64,000 bases of DNA from Microbacterium sufflavum (GCF_023091155.1 NZ_JAHWXK010000001.1:2232001-2296000); one strand, 5' to 3'; positions 27,769 to 36,110 are shown, counted from the first letter of the stretch. The notes: generated from the letters alone by a model not told the origin. Numbers and translations are program-made.

Positions 27769-28338
27769 ATGACCGACACCCAGATCTTCGAGCCAGACGG
27801 CCGCGCCATCCCCTTCGTGGACGAGGGCGACGGACCCGTCAAGCTGGTGCTCATCCAGGAGCGCGACCTGGCCGCCGACGTGCTCGGCGTCGTGGGGCAC
27901 TACCTCGCCGAGGAGGCCGGATTCCACGTGCTGCGCATCGGCCACCGCGCGGACGGCGTCGACGCCTCGCTCGACGACCGCGTGGCGGACGCGCTCGCCG
28001 TGATCGACCACGTGGGCCTCGAAGACACCTGGATCGGCGGACACGGCTTCGGAGGCACGGTCGCCCGCTCCTTCGCCGTCGCGCACCCCGACCGGGTGAA
28101 CGGGCTGGCGCTGCTGGGGGTGGAGGACGTGGAGGTTCCGCTGGCTCCGGTGATCCCGGTGCTGCTGATCCAGGGGACCGACGACACGGACACCCCGGAG
28201 GCGAACGCCGAGCGCCTGCAGGCCGCCGCTCCCGAGCGTGCGAGCATCAAGCGGATCGACGGCGGAGGCCACCTCTTCCCCATGACGCACCCGATCGAGA
28301 CCGCCGTGGTGCTGGAGGAGTACCTCGACTGGGACTGA
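27769..28338 (+). CDS. Alpha/beta-hydrolase-like protein lacking the nucleophile
   Basis: 189 aa with the strand order of an alpha/beta hydrolase. The nucleophile elbow reads GGHGFGGTVARSFAVAHPDRV, so the expected Ser of GxSxG is Gly. The C-terminal DGGGHLFPMTHP retains the His position, and LLIQGTDDTDTPEAN the acid loop. It is shorter than typical enzymes (about 260 aa) and lacks a cap domain. It is probably not a serine hydrolase; a binding role is possible. ATG 27769 has GAGGAG 10 nt upstream. Confidence 0.7.
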   Translation: MTDTQIFEPDGRAIPFVDEGDGPVKLVLIQERDLAADVLGVVGHYLAEEAGFHVLRIGHRADGVDASLDDRVADALAVIDHVGLEDTWIGGHGFGGTVARSFAVAHPDRVNGLALLGVEDVEVPLAPVIPVLLIQGTDDTDTPEANAERLQAAAPERASIKRIDGGGHLFPMTHPIETAVVLEEYLDWD

Positions 28339-28343
28339 ACGCA

Positions 28344-28376
28344 CGGATGCCGCGACCGAGTCGGCCGCGGCATCCG
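28344..28376. terminator. Bidirectional terminator between the hydrolase-like and HesB-like genes
   Basis: 11-bp stem CGGATGCCGCG / CGCGGCATCCG between convergent genes. The stem is identical to the terminator at 8974-9008. Confidence 0.8.
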
Positions 28377-28387
28377 GAGTCCGTGGG

Positions 28388-28687
28388 TCAGGCGACCTGC
28401 GGGAGCACCGCGAAGGAGACGGAGCCCTCGTCGTCGACTCCCGCGTCGAGGATCTTGTCGTCGAGAGCGGCCGCGGCCGCATCGTCGAGGAACAGGCGCG
28501 TTCCCTGGATCTCCACCACCTGATCCGCCGGTTCCGGGTCGGCCGTCACGGCGACGGCGAGGTGCGCCGCCCCTGCGTCATCCTGAGCCGGGGCGGAGTG
28601 GATCCGCAGACCCGCGTCCGGCGCGTCGTTCTGTCGACTCACGAGGGTCGAGACGATGGCGGTGGCGTTGTCGGTGAGGGTGAGCAC
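28388..28687 (-). CDS. HesB/IscA-fold protein without cluster cysteines
   Basis: 99 aa. LTLTDNATAIVSTLVSRQ, AGLRIHSAP and the C-terminal acidic segment match the small 'HesB-like' proteins of actinobacteria. The three cysteines that bind Fe-S in true A-type carriers are absent (the protein contains no Cys), so it is not a canonical cluster carrier. Function unknown. I start at GTG 28687, with AAAGGAG 6 nt upstream; an upstream ATG extension has no support. Confidence 0.7.
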   Translation of the reverse strand: MLTLTDNATAIVSTLVSRQNDAPDAGLRIHSAPAQDDAGAAHLAVAVTADPEPADQVVEIQGTRLFLDDAAAAALDDKILDAGVDDEGSVSFAVLPQVA

Positions 28688-28793
28688 GAAGCTCTCCTTT
28701 CCGGTCGGGTCGTGCCGCGGTCGCGACACGTGCTTCCACGATCCCCGTCACCGCCGCGAGCCTCCACCCCCTTGCGTCATCCGAGCCTCGCGT

Positions 28794-29282
28794 TTACTCT
28801 CGCAGCCGCTTGCGCAGGAACACCTGCGCGGTGCCGTCCCCGTCGGGCACGCGCTCGTGCTCGACGTAGCCGCACGACTCGTACAGCCGGATGTTCGCCT
28901 CGCTGAGGCTCCCCGTGAACAGCTCGGCGACCGGTGCCCGCGACGCCTGCTCCGCGGCTTCCAGCAACCGGCGGCCGATGCCCTCGCCCTGCATGTCGGG
29001 CGCGATGGCGATGCGCCCGATGAGCAGCAGGTCGTCCTTCTCGACGTACCGGATCGCGCCGACCAGCCGTCCGTCGATGCGAGCCGTGAAACCGGACTCG
29101 GACCGCAGCTCGGCCTCCAGCTCCGCGAGCGTCTGGGTCAGCGGCGGCATGTCCACGCTGCCGTAGATCGCCGCTTCCGACACGAAGGCCGCGCGCTGGA
29201 CGGTCAGCACCTCGCCCGCGTCGGCGTCGCTGATAGGCGAGATCACGATCTCGGGGCCCTCGTTCTGTTCGGTGCTGGTCAC
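28794..29282 (-). CDS. GNAT family N-acetyltransferase
   Basis: 162 aa. The acetyl-CoA binding motif A is present as IGRIAIAPDMQGEGIGRRLLEAAE (Q/RxxGxG/A within PDMQGEGIG), and motif B is ANIRLYESCGYVEHER. The acceptor substrate is unknown. It starts at GTG 29282 with an AGAGAGAGG purine tract upstream. It diverges from dps. Confidence 0.85.
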   Translation of the reverse strand: MTSTEQNEGPEIVISPISDADAGEVLTVQRAAFVSEAAIYGSVDMPPLTQTLAELEAELRSESGFTARIDGRLVGAIRYVEKDDLLLIGRIAIAPDMQGEGIGRRLLEAAEQASRAPVAELFTGSLSEANIRLYESCGYVEHERVPDGDGTAQVFLRKRLRE

Positions 29283-29376
29283 GGTTCCGCCTCTCTCTGC
29301 GTCCGGGGGACTCCGCCACGTTCGACCGTGAGCCCGGCGAGTGTCAACCCCCTCGATCCGGCCAGGCGCGGGCGGC

Positions 29377-29382
29377 TACGGT
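29377..29382 (+). promoter_or_regulatory. Candidate -10 element of dps
   Basis: TACGGT, 19 nt before the dps ATG. The resulting short leader holds AGGAGG. Confidence 0.4.
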
Positions 29383-29401
29383 CGCGGCAGGAGGTCACAC
29401 C

Positions 29402-29953
29402 ATGGCAGACACCAAGACGAAGAAGACCGGCGGCGCGAAGAGCGGCGCGAGCACGCGGGCCAAGACCACCCGGCAGCAGAACGCGGAGAAGGGGTTCACC
29501 GCTTCGCCCACGCTCGCCGCGAACCTGCAGGCGGTGCTCGTCGACCTGATCGAGCTCTCGCTGCAGGGCAAGCAGGCGCACTGGAACGTCGTGGGCAGGA
29601 ACTTCCGCGACACGCACCGCCAGCTCGACGAGATCATCGAGGACGCGCGCACGTTCAGCGACACCATCGCGGAGCGGATGCGCGCGCTGCACGCGGTGCC
29701 GGACGGTCGCAGCGCCACCATCGCGAAGACCACCACGCTGCCCGAGTTCCCCACCGGCGAGGTCTCGACCACCGAGACGATCGACCTCGTGACCGAGCGG
29801 CTCGAGGCGACGGTGGCCACGCTGCGCGGGGTGCACGATGACGTGGACGAGGAGGACCCCACCTCGGCCGATCTGCTGCACGCCGTGATCGAGCGCCTGG
29901 AGCAGTTCGCCTGGATGGTGAGCGCCGAGAACCGCAGCCCCGCCGGCCGCTGA
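29402..29953 (+). CDS. dps: Dps family DNA-binding ferritin-like protein
   Basis: 183 aa. The inter-subunit ferroxidase motif is intact in LQGKQAHWNVVGRNFRDTHRQLDEIIEDAR (His, His, Asp, Glu positions). A 30-residue Lys/Arg/Thr-rich N-terminal tail (KTKKTGGAKSG...) is suited to DNA binding. Dps oxidises Fe2+ with H2O2, stores iron and compacts DNA in stress. ATG 29402 has AGGAGG 8 nt upstream. A GC-rich hairpin follows. Confidence 0.92.
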   Translation: MADTKTKKTGGAKSGASTRAKTTRQQNAEKGFTASPTLAANLQAVLVDLIELSLQGKQAHWNVVGRNFRDTHRQLDEIIEDARTFSDTIAERMRALHAVPDGRSATIAKTTTLPEFPTGEVSTTETIDLVTERLEATVATLRGVHDDVDEEDPTSADLLHAVIERLEQFAWMVSAENRSPAGR

Positions 29954-29971
29954 GGACCGGAGTGGAGAGCC

Positions 29972-30012
29972 ATCGCCGTCGCCGTCGCGCACCCGCGCGC
30001 GGCGGCGGCGAT
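29972..30012. terminator. Bidirectional terminator between dps and the DUF6328 gene
   Basis: ATCGCCGTCGCCG (29972-29984) pairs with CGGCGGCGGCGAT (30000-30012), with one G-U pair. It lies between convergent genes and touches the DUF6328 stop. Confidence 0.6.
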
Positions 30013-30536
30013 CAGGTGTCGGCGCGAGCCCTCGCACGCGCGCGACGCAGGAATCCCGGCAGCGCCATCCACAGTCCCGTGACCAGCACGAGCGCCGCGA
30101 TCAGCGCGACGAGTCCGGCGGTGCGGTTCACGGTGAAGTCGACGATGAGCGTCGTGACACCGATCGTGAGCGCACCGATCACCACCAGGTCCACCTTCAC
30201 GATGCGCGCCGCGATACGGACGAGCTCCGGCTTCTGCCGGGTGCCGAACAGCGCCCGGTGCATGCCGACCGGAGCGAGGGCGAGGATGGTCGCGATCGCG
30301 GCCAGGGCCACCAGCACCACGTACAGATCGCGCTGCAGCTCGTCCATGTCGGTGAAGCGCGGCTGGAACGCCACGGCGAGCAGGAACCCGGTGAGGATCT
30401 GCGTGCCGGTCTGCATCACCCGCAGCTCCTGCAGCAGCTCATCCCAGTTGCGGTCGGCGCGCTCGTTCGGGGTCTCGTCACGGCCGTCGTCGCGGTCATC
30501 CCGATCGTCCGGGCCACGGCGTGCATCTGCTGTCAT
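30012..30536 (-). CDS. DUF6328 membrane protein
   Basis: 174 aa. The acidic, Arg-rich N-terminus (about 1-30) is followed by WDELLQELRVMQTGTQILTGFLLAVAF, typical of DUF6328, and four hydrophobic helices in total. Function unknown. I chose ATG 30536 because GAGACT lies exactly 6 nt upstream (a T-to-G variant of the leaderless hexamer). It is divergent from the 67-aa gene. Confidence 0.78.
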   Translation of the reverse strand: MTADARRGPDDRDDRDDGRDETPNERADRNWDELLQELRVMQTGTQILTGFLLAVAFQPRFTDMDELQRDLYVVLVALAAIATILALAPVGMHRALFGTRQKPELVRIAARIVKVDLVVIGALTIGVTTLIVDFTVNRTAGLVALIAALVLVTGLWMALPGFLRRARARARADT

Positions 30537-30617
30537 AGCCTCAGTCTCGTGGCGCGGCTCCGGTCGTGTCCAGAAGGTTGCGCCCCGGCTCGCCGCCCCC
30601 TCTCGAAAGGACTCGAA

Positions 30618-30821
30618 ATGACGCTTCCCCCGATCGACGAGTGGTGGCCGGAGCTGTCCGACGACGCGCGCCGTGCGGTCATCGGCAGCGGCTCCCGGCA
30701 CCTGGACGAGGATGTGCGCGAGGAGATCCGGGAGATCACGGGCGCCGTGGTCGGCATGATCGAGACGCTGTCCGAGGACGACCTCGCGTACGCGCGGAGG
30801 CACGCGCCGGACGACGAGTGA
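30618..30821 (+). CDS. Small acidic cytoplasmic protein, unknown
   Basis: 67 aa, strongly acidic, predicted helical (LDEDVREEIREITGAVVGMIETLSEDD). GAAAGG 8 nt before ATG 30618 supports the start, and codon use matches the genome. No family recognised. Confidence 0.6.
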   Translation: MTLPPIDEWWPELSDDARRAVIGSGSRHLDEDVREEIREITGAVVGMIETLSEDDLAYARRHAPDDE

Positions 30822-30843
30822 GCGCGCGGGAGACCCGGGGCGG

Positions 30844-31419
30844 TCAGGCGCTCTCGGTCTCCTCGCGCAGCCGCGGCTCGGTCCGCCGCTCGGGACGGAC
30901 GCCGTGCTTGTCGGCGTAGAACGCGCGGATGCGGTCCATGTCGGCGGAGACGTCGCCGGTCAGCTCCATCGTGGGGCCGAGCCCGGTCGTCATGGTCGCG
31001 CGGTCCACGAAACCCAGGGTCACGGGCATGCCGGTCTCCCGTGCGATGCGGTAGAAGCCCGACTTCCAGTACGCGTTCCCGCCGCGGGTGCCGTCGGGCG
31101 TCACCACCAGGCCGAACACGGTCCCGGCGTGCACCTGCGCGACCACCTCGCCCACGACCCTCGCTGGGTCGGCGCGATCCACGGGGATGCCGCCGAGGCG
31201 TCGCATGATCGGGCCGCGCCAGCCGTGGAACAGGCTCTTCTTGCCCAGCCAGTGCACGTCGATGCCGAGCCGCCAGGCGATGGCGAGCATCAGGACGAAG
31301 TCCCAGTTGGAGGTGTGCGGGGCGCCGATCAGCACGGTGGGGCGGTCCGGCGCGCGGCCGCCGGCGAGCGTCCAGCGGCTGAACGCCCAGAACACGCGGG
31401 CGAGGAGTCGTCTGAGCAT
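30844..31419 (-). CDS. PlsC-like 1-acyl-glycerol-3-phosphate acyltransferase family
   Basis: 191 aa. The HX4D catalytic motif is HTSNWD (in GAPHTSNWDFVLML), and the second acyltransferase motif is VVTPDGTRGGNAYWKSGF, equivalent to FPEGTR. GLGKKSLFHGW and GGIPVDR complete the family pattern. It is probably membrane-associated and transfers acyl groups in phospholipid or glycolipid synthesis; the acceptor is unknown. TAGCGT lies exactly 6 nt before ATG 31419 (leaderless). Confidence 0.85.
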   Translation of the reverse strand: MLRRLLARVFWAFSRWTLAGGRAPDRPTVLIGAPHTSNWDFVLMLAIAWRLGIDVHWLGKKSLFHGWRGPIMRRLGGIPVDRADPARVVGEVVAQVHAGTVFGLVVTPDGTRGGNAYWKSGFYRIARETGMPVTLGFVDRATMTTGLGPTMELTGDVSADMDRIRAFYADKHGVRPERRTEPRLREETESA

Positions 31420-31425
31420 CCGTCC

Positions 31426-31431
31426 ACGCTA
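31426..31431 (-). promoter_or_regulatory. -10 element, leaderless acyltransferase gene
   Basis: TAGCGT on the minus strand, 6 nt before ATG 31419. Confidence 0.6.
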
Positions 31432-31441
31432 GGGGAGCGGC

Positions 31442-32053
31442 CTATCGATCGGCTGGCGGTGCAGAGCCATCGGTCCGCCTCGCCGCGGTGCCACCGGTCA
31501 GGGCTTCGGTGACCGCGACGCTCAACCCCGGCATCGGATCCACCGGCACAGCGAGGGCCTGCAGCGCCCGGCTGAAGTAGTTGCGCGCCGCCGCGGCGAG
31601 GGTGATGTCGACGATCTGCCGGTCGGAGAACCCCGCGTCGCGCAGGCGCTGCGAGTCGGCGTCGGTCATGGCCTCCGGCTCGCGGGAGAGCCGCTCGGCG
31701 TACCGGATCACCGCCTGCTCCGCCGGGTCGAAGGCGCTGTCGTCGCCCTCGCCGAACGCGGCGAGCCCGGTCTCGTCGACCTGGCCGATGCGCACCGCGC
31801 GGCGTCCGTGCGCCAGGAGGCAGTGCGGCGACCCGATCGCGCGGGCGGCGCCGAGCGTGGCCGCCTCGTACACGCGGACGCCGATCGACGGCACCACCGC
31901 GTGGACGAGGGCCTCGAAGGCCGCGTAGGCCTCCGGGTTCACGGCCATCGCCTGGGTGTGGGCGAAGACGAAGCCGTCCTCGGCGATGTCGCTGTCGTAC
32001 ATGGCGGCGACGGGACCTTCGGCGGTGGCCGCCATCGGGGTGCGGATGATCAT
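31442..32053 (-). CDS. Carboxymuconolactone decarboxylase / AhpD-like protein
   Basis: 203 aa, all-helical AhpD-like fold. The active-site region GSPHCLLAHGRRA has a single Cys and a His four residues later, rather than the CxxC of AhpD, as in 'peroxidase-related' and CMD family members. SDRQIVDITLAAAARNYFSR is the conserved C-terminal helix pair. It is a possible thiol peroxidase or disulfide-linked enzyme. I start at ATG 32053, with GAGGGAG 6 nt upstream. A GTG at 32101 preceded at 5 nt by TATCCT would add 16 residues and remains possible. Confidence 0.78.
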   Translation of the reverse strand: MIIRTPMAATAEGPVAAMYDSDIAEDGFVFAHTQAMAVNPEAYAAFEALVHAVVPSIGVRVYEAATLGAARAIGSPHCLLAHGRRAVRIGQVDETGLAAFGEGDDSAFDPAEQAVIRYAERLSREPEAMTDADSQRLRDAGFSDRQIVDITLAAAARNYFSRALQALAVPVDPMPGLSVAVTEALTGGTAARRTDGSAPPADR

Positions 32054-32166
32054 GTCGACTCCCTCGTCCGGGCCCGCCGGAGGGGCGTTGACCCGCATCA
32101 CCCGGAAGGATACGCCCGACTGCGCACCGCGGGTAGGGCCGCGGAGCCGTCCCTCTCCGGCGGGCG

Positions 32167-32172
32167 TACCAT
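32167..32172 (+). promoter_or_regulatory. -10 element, leaderless 48-aa gene
   Basis: TACCAT, 6 nt before ATG 32179. Confidence 0.55.
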
Positions 32173-32178
32173 CGAAGG

Positions 32179-32325
32179 ATGACCGAGAAGACGCCGCGCA
32201 ACGCCGAGCAGGAGACCGCGCCCGTGCTGCAGCCGCTCCCCGCCGCGCTCGAGGTGCTCGACGGGGATGCCGTCGGCTTCTGCAGCAACGGCGTCTGCCA
32301 CCTCCCCGCGCCGTCGACGCGGTAG
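32179..32325 (+). CDS. 48-aa protein with C-terminal CxxxxCH motif
   Basis: A short gene of 49 codons ending TAG at 32323-32325. The first 25 residues are polar to Pro/Ala-rich; the C-terminus reads VLDGDAVGFCSNGVCHLP, with Cys35, Cys40 and His41. Such a motif could bind metal or form a disulfide. The leaderless hexamer at exact spacing, and codon use like the neighbours, argue that it is real. It sits divergent from the AhpD-like gene and convergent with the MFS gene. No family recognised. Confidence 0.55.
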   Translation: MTEKTPRNAEQETAPVLQPLPAALEVLDGDAVGFCSNGVCHLPAPSTR

Positions 32326-32354
32326 GCGACAGACGCCGTCACACCCGGGCGGTG

Positions 32355-33830
32355 TCAGTGGCCCCCGTGGCCGCCCTCACCGGCATCGTCGGCGGGCTTG
32401 CGCACGAACGGGCTGAGCGCCACCGCCGCGAGCGAGATGATCGCCGCGATGAGGAACGCCATGCGTGCACCGGGTGCCCCCGCGACCGCCCGCGACAGAC
32501 CCTCGTCTTCTCCCGCGTGCAGGATCGCCGAGTACGTGACCGTGAGCAGCGCGACTCCGGCCGCACCGCCCACCTGCTGCAGCGTGTTGAGGACGGCCGA
32601 GCCGTGCGAGTACAGCGACCGGTGCAGCGAGCCCAGCGACGAGGAGAACAGCGGGGTGAACGACATCGCGAGTCCGACCGACATGGCCGCCTGCACGATG
32701 ATGAGCAGCCACCACACGGTGTGCTCGCCCACGGTGGAGTAGAAGAACAGCGCCGCCGAGACCAGGATCGTGCCGGGGATGAGCAGCGGGCGCGTGCCCT
32801 TCGCGTCGTACACGCGGCCCATCACCGGACCGAGCAGGCCCATCAGGACGGAACCCGGGAGCAGGATCAGCCCCGACTCCAGAGCCGTGAGACCCGCCAC
32901 GTTCTGCAGGTACTGCGGGAGCAGCGTGAGCGTGCCGAACATCGACAGCGCCAGGATGGTCATGATGATCACCGCGAGCGAGAAGTTGCCGACGCGGAAC
33001 ACCCGGAGGTCGAGCAGGGCGTCGTCCACGCGCTGCAGCACCAGCTGACGCCACACGAACAGCGCGAGCGACACGGCGCCGACCGACAGCGCGATCACGC
33101 CCGCCGTGCCGCCCGAGCCGCCCTCGCCGCCGAACTGGCTGAGTCCGAACACGATGCCGCCGAAGCCGAGCGCCGCGAGCGGGATCGACAGCACGTCGAG
33201 CGGAGCCTTGCGGGTCTCGCCCAGGTTCGTCATCCACTTCACGCCCATGCCGAGCGACACGAGGGCGATGGGCAGCACGATCGCGAACAGCGCCCGCCAG
33301 TTGAACGCATCGAGCACGGCGCCGGCGAGCGTCGGGCCGATGGCGGGGGCGAGCGAGATCACGAGGCCGACCCGGCCCATCATGCGGCCGCGCGACTGCG
33401 GCGGCACGACGTTCATGATCGTCGTCATCAGCAGCGGCATCATGATGCCGGTGCCCGCGGCCTGGATCACCCGGCCGACCAGCAGCACCGAGAAGCCGGG
33501 CGCGACCAGCGCGACCAGGGTGCCCAGCGAGAAGGCCGTCATCGCGGCGATGAAGACCTGACGGGTCGTGAAGCGCTGCAGGATGAAGCCGGTCGTCGGG
33601 ATGACGACCGCCATGGTGAGCATGAAGGCGCTCGTGAGCCACTGCCCGAGCTCGGGCGGGATGCCCAGGTCGGTGTTGAGGTGCGGGATCGCGATCCCCA
33701 TCGTGGTCTCGTTGAGGATGGCGACGAAGGCCGCGACGAGCAGGAGCCAGATCACGCGCATGTCGCGGCGGGGGATCTCACCGCTCTGTGCGGGAGGCGT
33801 CGAGATGGAGCCGGTATCGACGGCAGACAT
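32355..33830 (-). CDS. MFS transporter, DHA2 (EmrB/QacA-like) drug exporter
   Basis: 491 aa. Hydrophobic throughout, with 12-14 helices. The N-terminal NETTMGIAIPHLNTDLG is the DHA2 motif D region, GRVIQAAGTGIMMPLLMT is antiporter motif C-like, and RGRMMGRVGL is motif A. It is a proton-coupled exporter of drugs or metabolites, substrate unknown. ATG 33830 has GGAGG 7 nt upstream. It is divergent from an ABC exporter, with a shared 160-nt control region containing a palindrome (33929-33950). Confidence 0.9.
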   Translation of the reverse strand: MSAVDTGSISTPPAQSGEIPRRDMRVIWLLLVAAFVAILNETTMGIAIPHLNTDLGIPPELGQWLTSAFMLTMAVVIPTTGFILQRFTTRQVFIAAMTAFSLGTLVALVAPGFSVLLVGRVIQAAGTGIMMPLLMTTIMNVVPPQSRGRMMGRVGLVISLAPAIGPTLAGAVLDAFNWRALFAIVLPIALVSLGMGVKWMTNLGETRKAPLDVLSIPLAALGFGGIVFGLSQFGGEGGSGGTAGVIALSVGAVSLALFVWRQLVLQRVDDALLDLRVFRVGNFSLAVIIMTILALSMFGTLTLLPQYLQNVAGLTALESGLILLPGSVLMGLLGPVMGRVYDAKGTRPLLIPGTILVSAALFFYSTVGEHTVWWLLIIVQAAMSVGLAMSFTPLFSSSLGSLHRSLYSHGSAVLNTLQQVGGAAGVALLTVTYSAILHAGEDEGLSRAVAGAPGARMAFLIAAIISLAAVALSPFVRKPADDAGEGGHGGH

Positions 33831-33928
33831 GGGCGGCCTCCAGGGCATCGAGGGGGAAGGAAGGCGCGAGAGTTCGCAGGAGTCACTCAGCGTAACGGGT
33901 GCCGCGGACATTTCATTCCGATCCCTGT

Positions 33929-33950
33929 GATATCCGCTCAGGCGGAGATC
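33929..33950. promoter_or_regulatory. Palindrome between divergent exporter genes
   Basis: GATATCCGC (33929-33937), TCAG, GCGGAGATC (33942-33950): 8 of 9 positions symmetric. It sits 29 nt upstream of the ABC gene's -10 and is a candidate operator for either gene. Confidence 0.4.
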
Positions 33951-33978
33951 CGCGGGCGGCGACGTCGGCGCCCGTGGG

Positions 33979-33984
33979 TACGCT
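33979..33984 (+). promoter_or_regulatory. -10 element, leaderless ABC exporter gene
   Basis: TACGCT, 6 nt before ATG 33991. Confidence 0.6.
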
Positions 33985-33990
33985 TGCGCC

Positions 33991-36093
33991 ATGAGCATGG
34001 GCGGTATGGGCGGCGGGCCACGGGCCGGGTTCCGTGGGGTCGACGAGGAGGCCCAGCGCCGCCAGAACGCCGAGGCTCCGCGCATCGAGGGCCTGGGCAG
34101 CCGCGTGGTCGCGCTGTTCAGCGCCTGCCGGTGGCGCATCCTCGTGACGGGCGTGCTGGTGGTCGTGGGAGCGGGCATCGCGGTCATCCCGCCGTTGCTG
34201 GTGCAGCGCATCTTCGACGACGCACTCTTCCCGGTCGACGGCGGCGGCCCTCACCTGCAGCTGCTGGCCTGGCTCGTGGGCGCGATGGTCGCCCTGTTCC
34301 TGCTCTCGGCCGGACTCGGCGTCGTGCAGACGTGGCTCACCGCGACCGTCGGCAACAGCGTCACGGGCGACCTGCGGGTGCGCCTTTTCGAGCACCTGCA
34401 GGCGATGGAGCTCGGGTTCTTCACCCGTACCAAGACCGGGGTCATCCAGTCGCGCCTGCAGAACGACGTCGGCGGGGTGTCCGGCGTGCTCACCAACACC
34501 GTCACGAGCATCCTCGGCAATGCCGTCACCGTGATCGCCTCGCTCGTCGCGATGATCCTGATCGACTGGCGTCTCACCCTGATCGCGGTCGTGCTGATGC
34601 CGTTCCTCGTGCTCGTCCAGCGCCGCGTCGGCCAGGTGCGGGCGCGCATCGCGGGGGAGACGCAGGAGTCGCTGTCGGAGCTCACGTCGATCACGCAGGA
34701 GACGCTGAGCGTGTCGGGCATGCTGCTCTCCAAGGCGTTCAACCGGCAGCGCACCGAGTCGGAGCGCTACCAGGCGGAGAACCGCAACCAGGTGGTCCTC
34801 CAGGTGCGCCGCGCGATGAGCGGTCAGGGCTTCTTCGCGGTCGTGCAGGTGATCATGGCCAGCGTCCCCGCCGTCATCTATCTCGTGTCCGGGTTCTTCA
34901 TCGCGGGCGGCACCGGTGCCATCACCGCCGGCACCATCGTGGCGTTCACGACCGTGCAGGCCCGGCTGCTCATGCCGCTGATGGGGCTCATGCGCGTCTC
35001 GCTCGACCTGCAGACGTCCTCCGCGCTGTTCGCGCGCATCTTCGAGTACCTCGACCTGGTGCCCGAGATCACCGACGCGCCCGACGCGATCACGGTCGAC
35101 CGGGCGCCGGGGCCGCGCGGTCGCGTGGAGTTCGCCGACGTGGTGTTCCGCTACCCGGATGCCGCGCCCGACGCCCGACCCACGCTGCACGGCGTGTCGT
35201 TCGTGGCGGAGCCGGGGCAGCACGTGGCGTTCGTCGGGCCGTCCGGGGCGGGCAAGACCACGATCATCTACCTCGCACCGCGCCTGTACGAAGCCACGGA
35301 GGGCACCGTCCTGTTCGCCGGCGCCGACGTGCGCACGCTGCGGCAGGAGTCGATCATCGACGACGTGGGCATCGTGTCGCAGGAGACCTACCTCTTCCAT
35401 GCGACCATCCGCGAGAACCTCCTGTACGCCAAGCCGGACGCGACCGAGCAGGAGCTGATCGCCGCCTGCACCGCGGCCAACATCCACCACATCATCAGCG
35501 GGTTCGAGAAGGGCTACGACACCGTGGTCGGCGAACGCGGCTACCGGTTGTCCGGCGGGGAGAAGCAGCGGATCGCGATCGCGCGCGTCCTGCTCAAGGA
35601 CCCGCCGGTGCTGCTGCTCGACGAGGCGACCTCGGCGCTCGACACCGTGTCGGAACGCGTCGTGCAGGAGGCGCTGGACGAGGCGGCGAAGGGACGCACG
35701 ACCCTCTCGATCGCGCACCGGCTGTCCACCGTCATGGGCGCCGACGTGATCCACGTGATCGATGCCGGCCGCATCGTCGAGTCCGGCACGCACGCCGAGC
35801 TGCTGGCGCAGGGCGGGCTCTACGCCGAGCTCGCGGCGCAGCAGGTGGCGGCCTCGCGCGTGCTCACCGTCGAGGCGGAGATCGAGGAAGACGACGCGGG
35901 GGAGCCCGCGACCGGGGGCGTGCGGGCGGCGCTCGACGCCCGCCGTGCCGACCGCGCACCGGACGACGCGGCTGCGGCGGACGCCGTCACCGCACTCGCG
36001 ACCGCGGCTCCGCTGATCACGCCGTCCGCACCGGCGGCGGCCACCGGGGTCACGACGCCCGACCCCGACGAGTCCGCCCTCCCCGAGGCCTGA
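33991..36093 (+). CDS. ABC exporter, fused transmembrane and ATPase domains
   Basis: 700 aa. Type IV exporter half-transporter: six transmembrane helices in residues about 45-340, then the ATPase with Walker A GPSGAGKTT (about residue 417), Q loop SQETYLFHATIRENLL, signature LSGGEKQRIAIARVL, Walker B VLLLDEATSALD and H-loop SIAHR. About 80 C-terminal residues after the ATPase are Ala/Asp-rich and probably disordered. It works as a dimer exporting lipids or drugs; substrate unknown. It overlaps no other gene and is divergent from the MFS exporter. Confidence 0.9.
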   Translation: MSMGGMGGGPRAGFRGVDEEAQRRQNAEAPRIEGLGSRVVALFSACRWRILVTGVLVVVGAGIAVIPPLLVQRIFDDALFPVDGGGPHLQLLAWLVGAMVALFLLSAGLGVVQTWLTATVGNSVTGDLRVRLFEHLQAMELGFFTRTKTGVIQSRLQNDVGGVSGVLTNTVTSILGNAVTVIASLVAMILIDWRLTLIAVVLMPFLVLVQRRVGQVRARIAGETQESLSELTSITQETLSVSGMLLSKAFNRQRTESERYQAENRNQVVLQVRRAMSGQGFFAVVQVIMASVPAVIYLVSGFFIAGGTGAITAGTIVAFTTVQARLLMPLMGLMRVSLDLQTSSALFARIFEYLDLVPEITDAPDAITVDRAPGPRGRVEFADVVFRYPDAAPDARPTLHGVSFVAEPGQHVAFVGPSGAGKTTIIYLAPRLYEATEGTVLFAGADVRTLRQESIIDDVGIVSQETYLFHATIRENLLYAKPDATEQELIAACTAANIHHIISGFEKGYDTVVGERGYRLSGGEKQRIAIARVLLKDPPVLLLDEATSALDTVSERVVQEALDEAAKGRTTLSIAHRLSTVMGADVIHVIDAGRIVESGTHAELLAQGGLYAELAAQQVAASRVLTVEAEIEEDDAGEPATGGVRAALDARRADRAPDDAAAADAVTALATAAPLITPSAPAAATGVTTPDPDESALPEA

Positions 36094-36110
36094 GCGCCGG
36101 GGCGGCGGCG

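Noticed and set aside
30844..31419. Calling the acyltransferase gene plsC by name
   Set aside because: The HX4D motif is clear, but the second motif is PDGTRG rather than FPEGTR and the protein is short; the acceptor is unknown.
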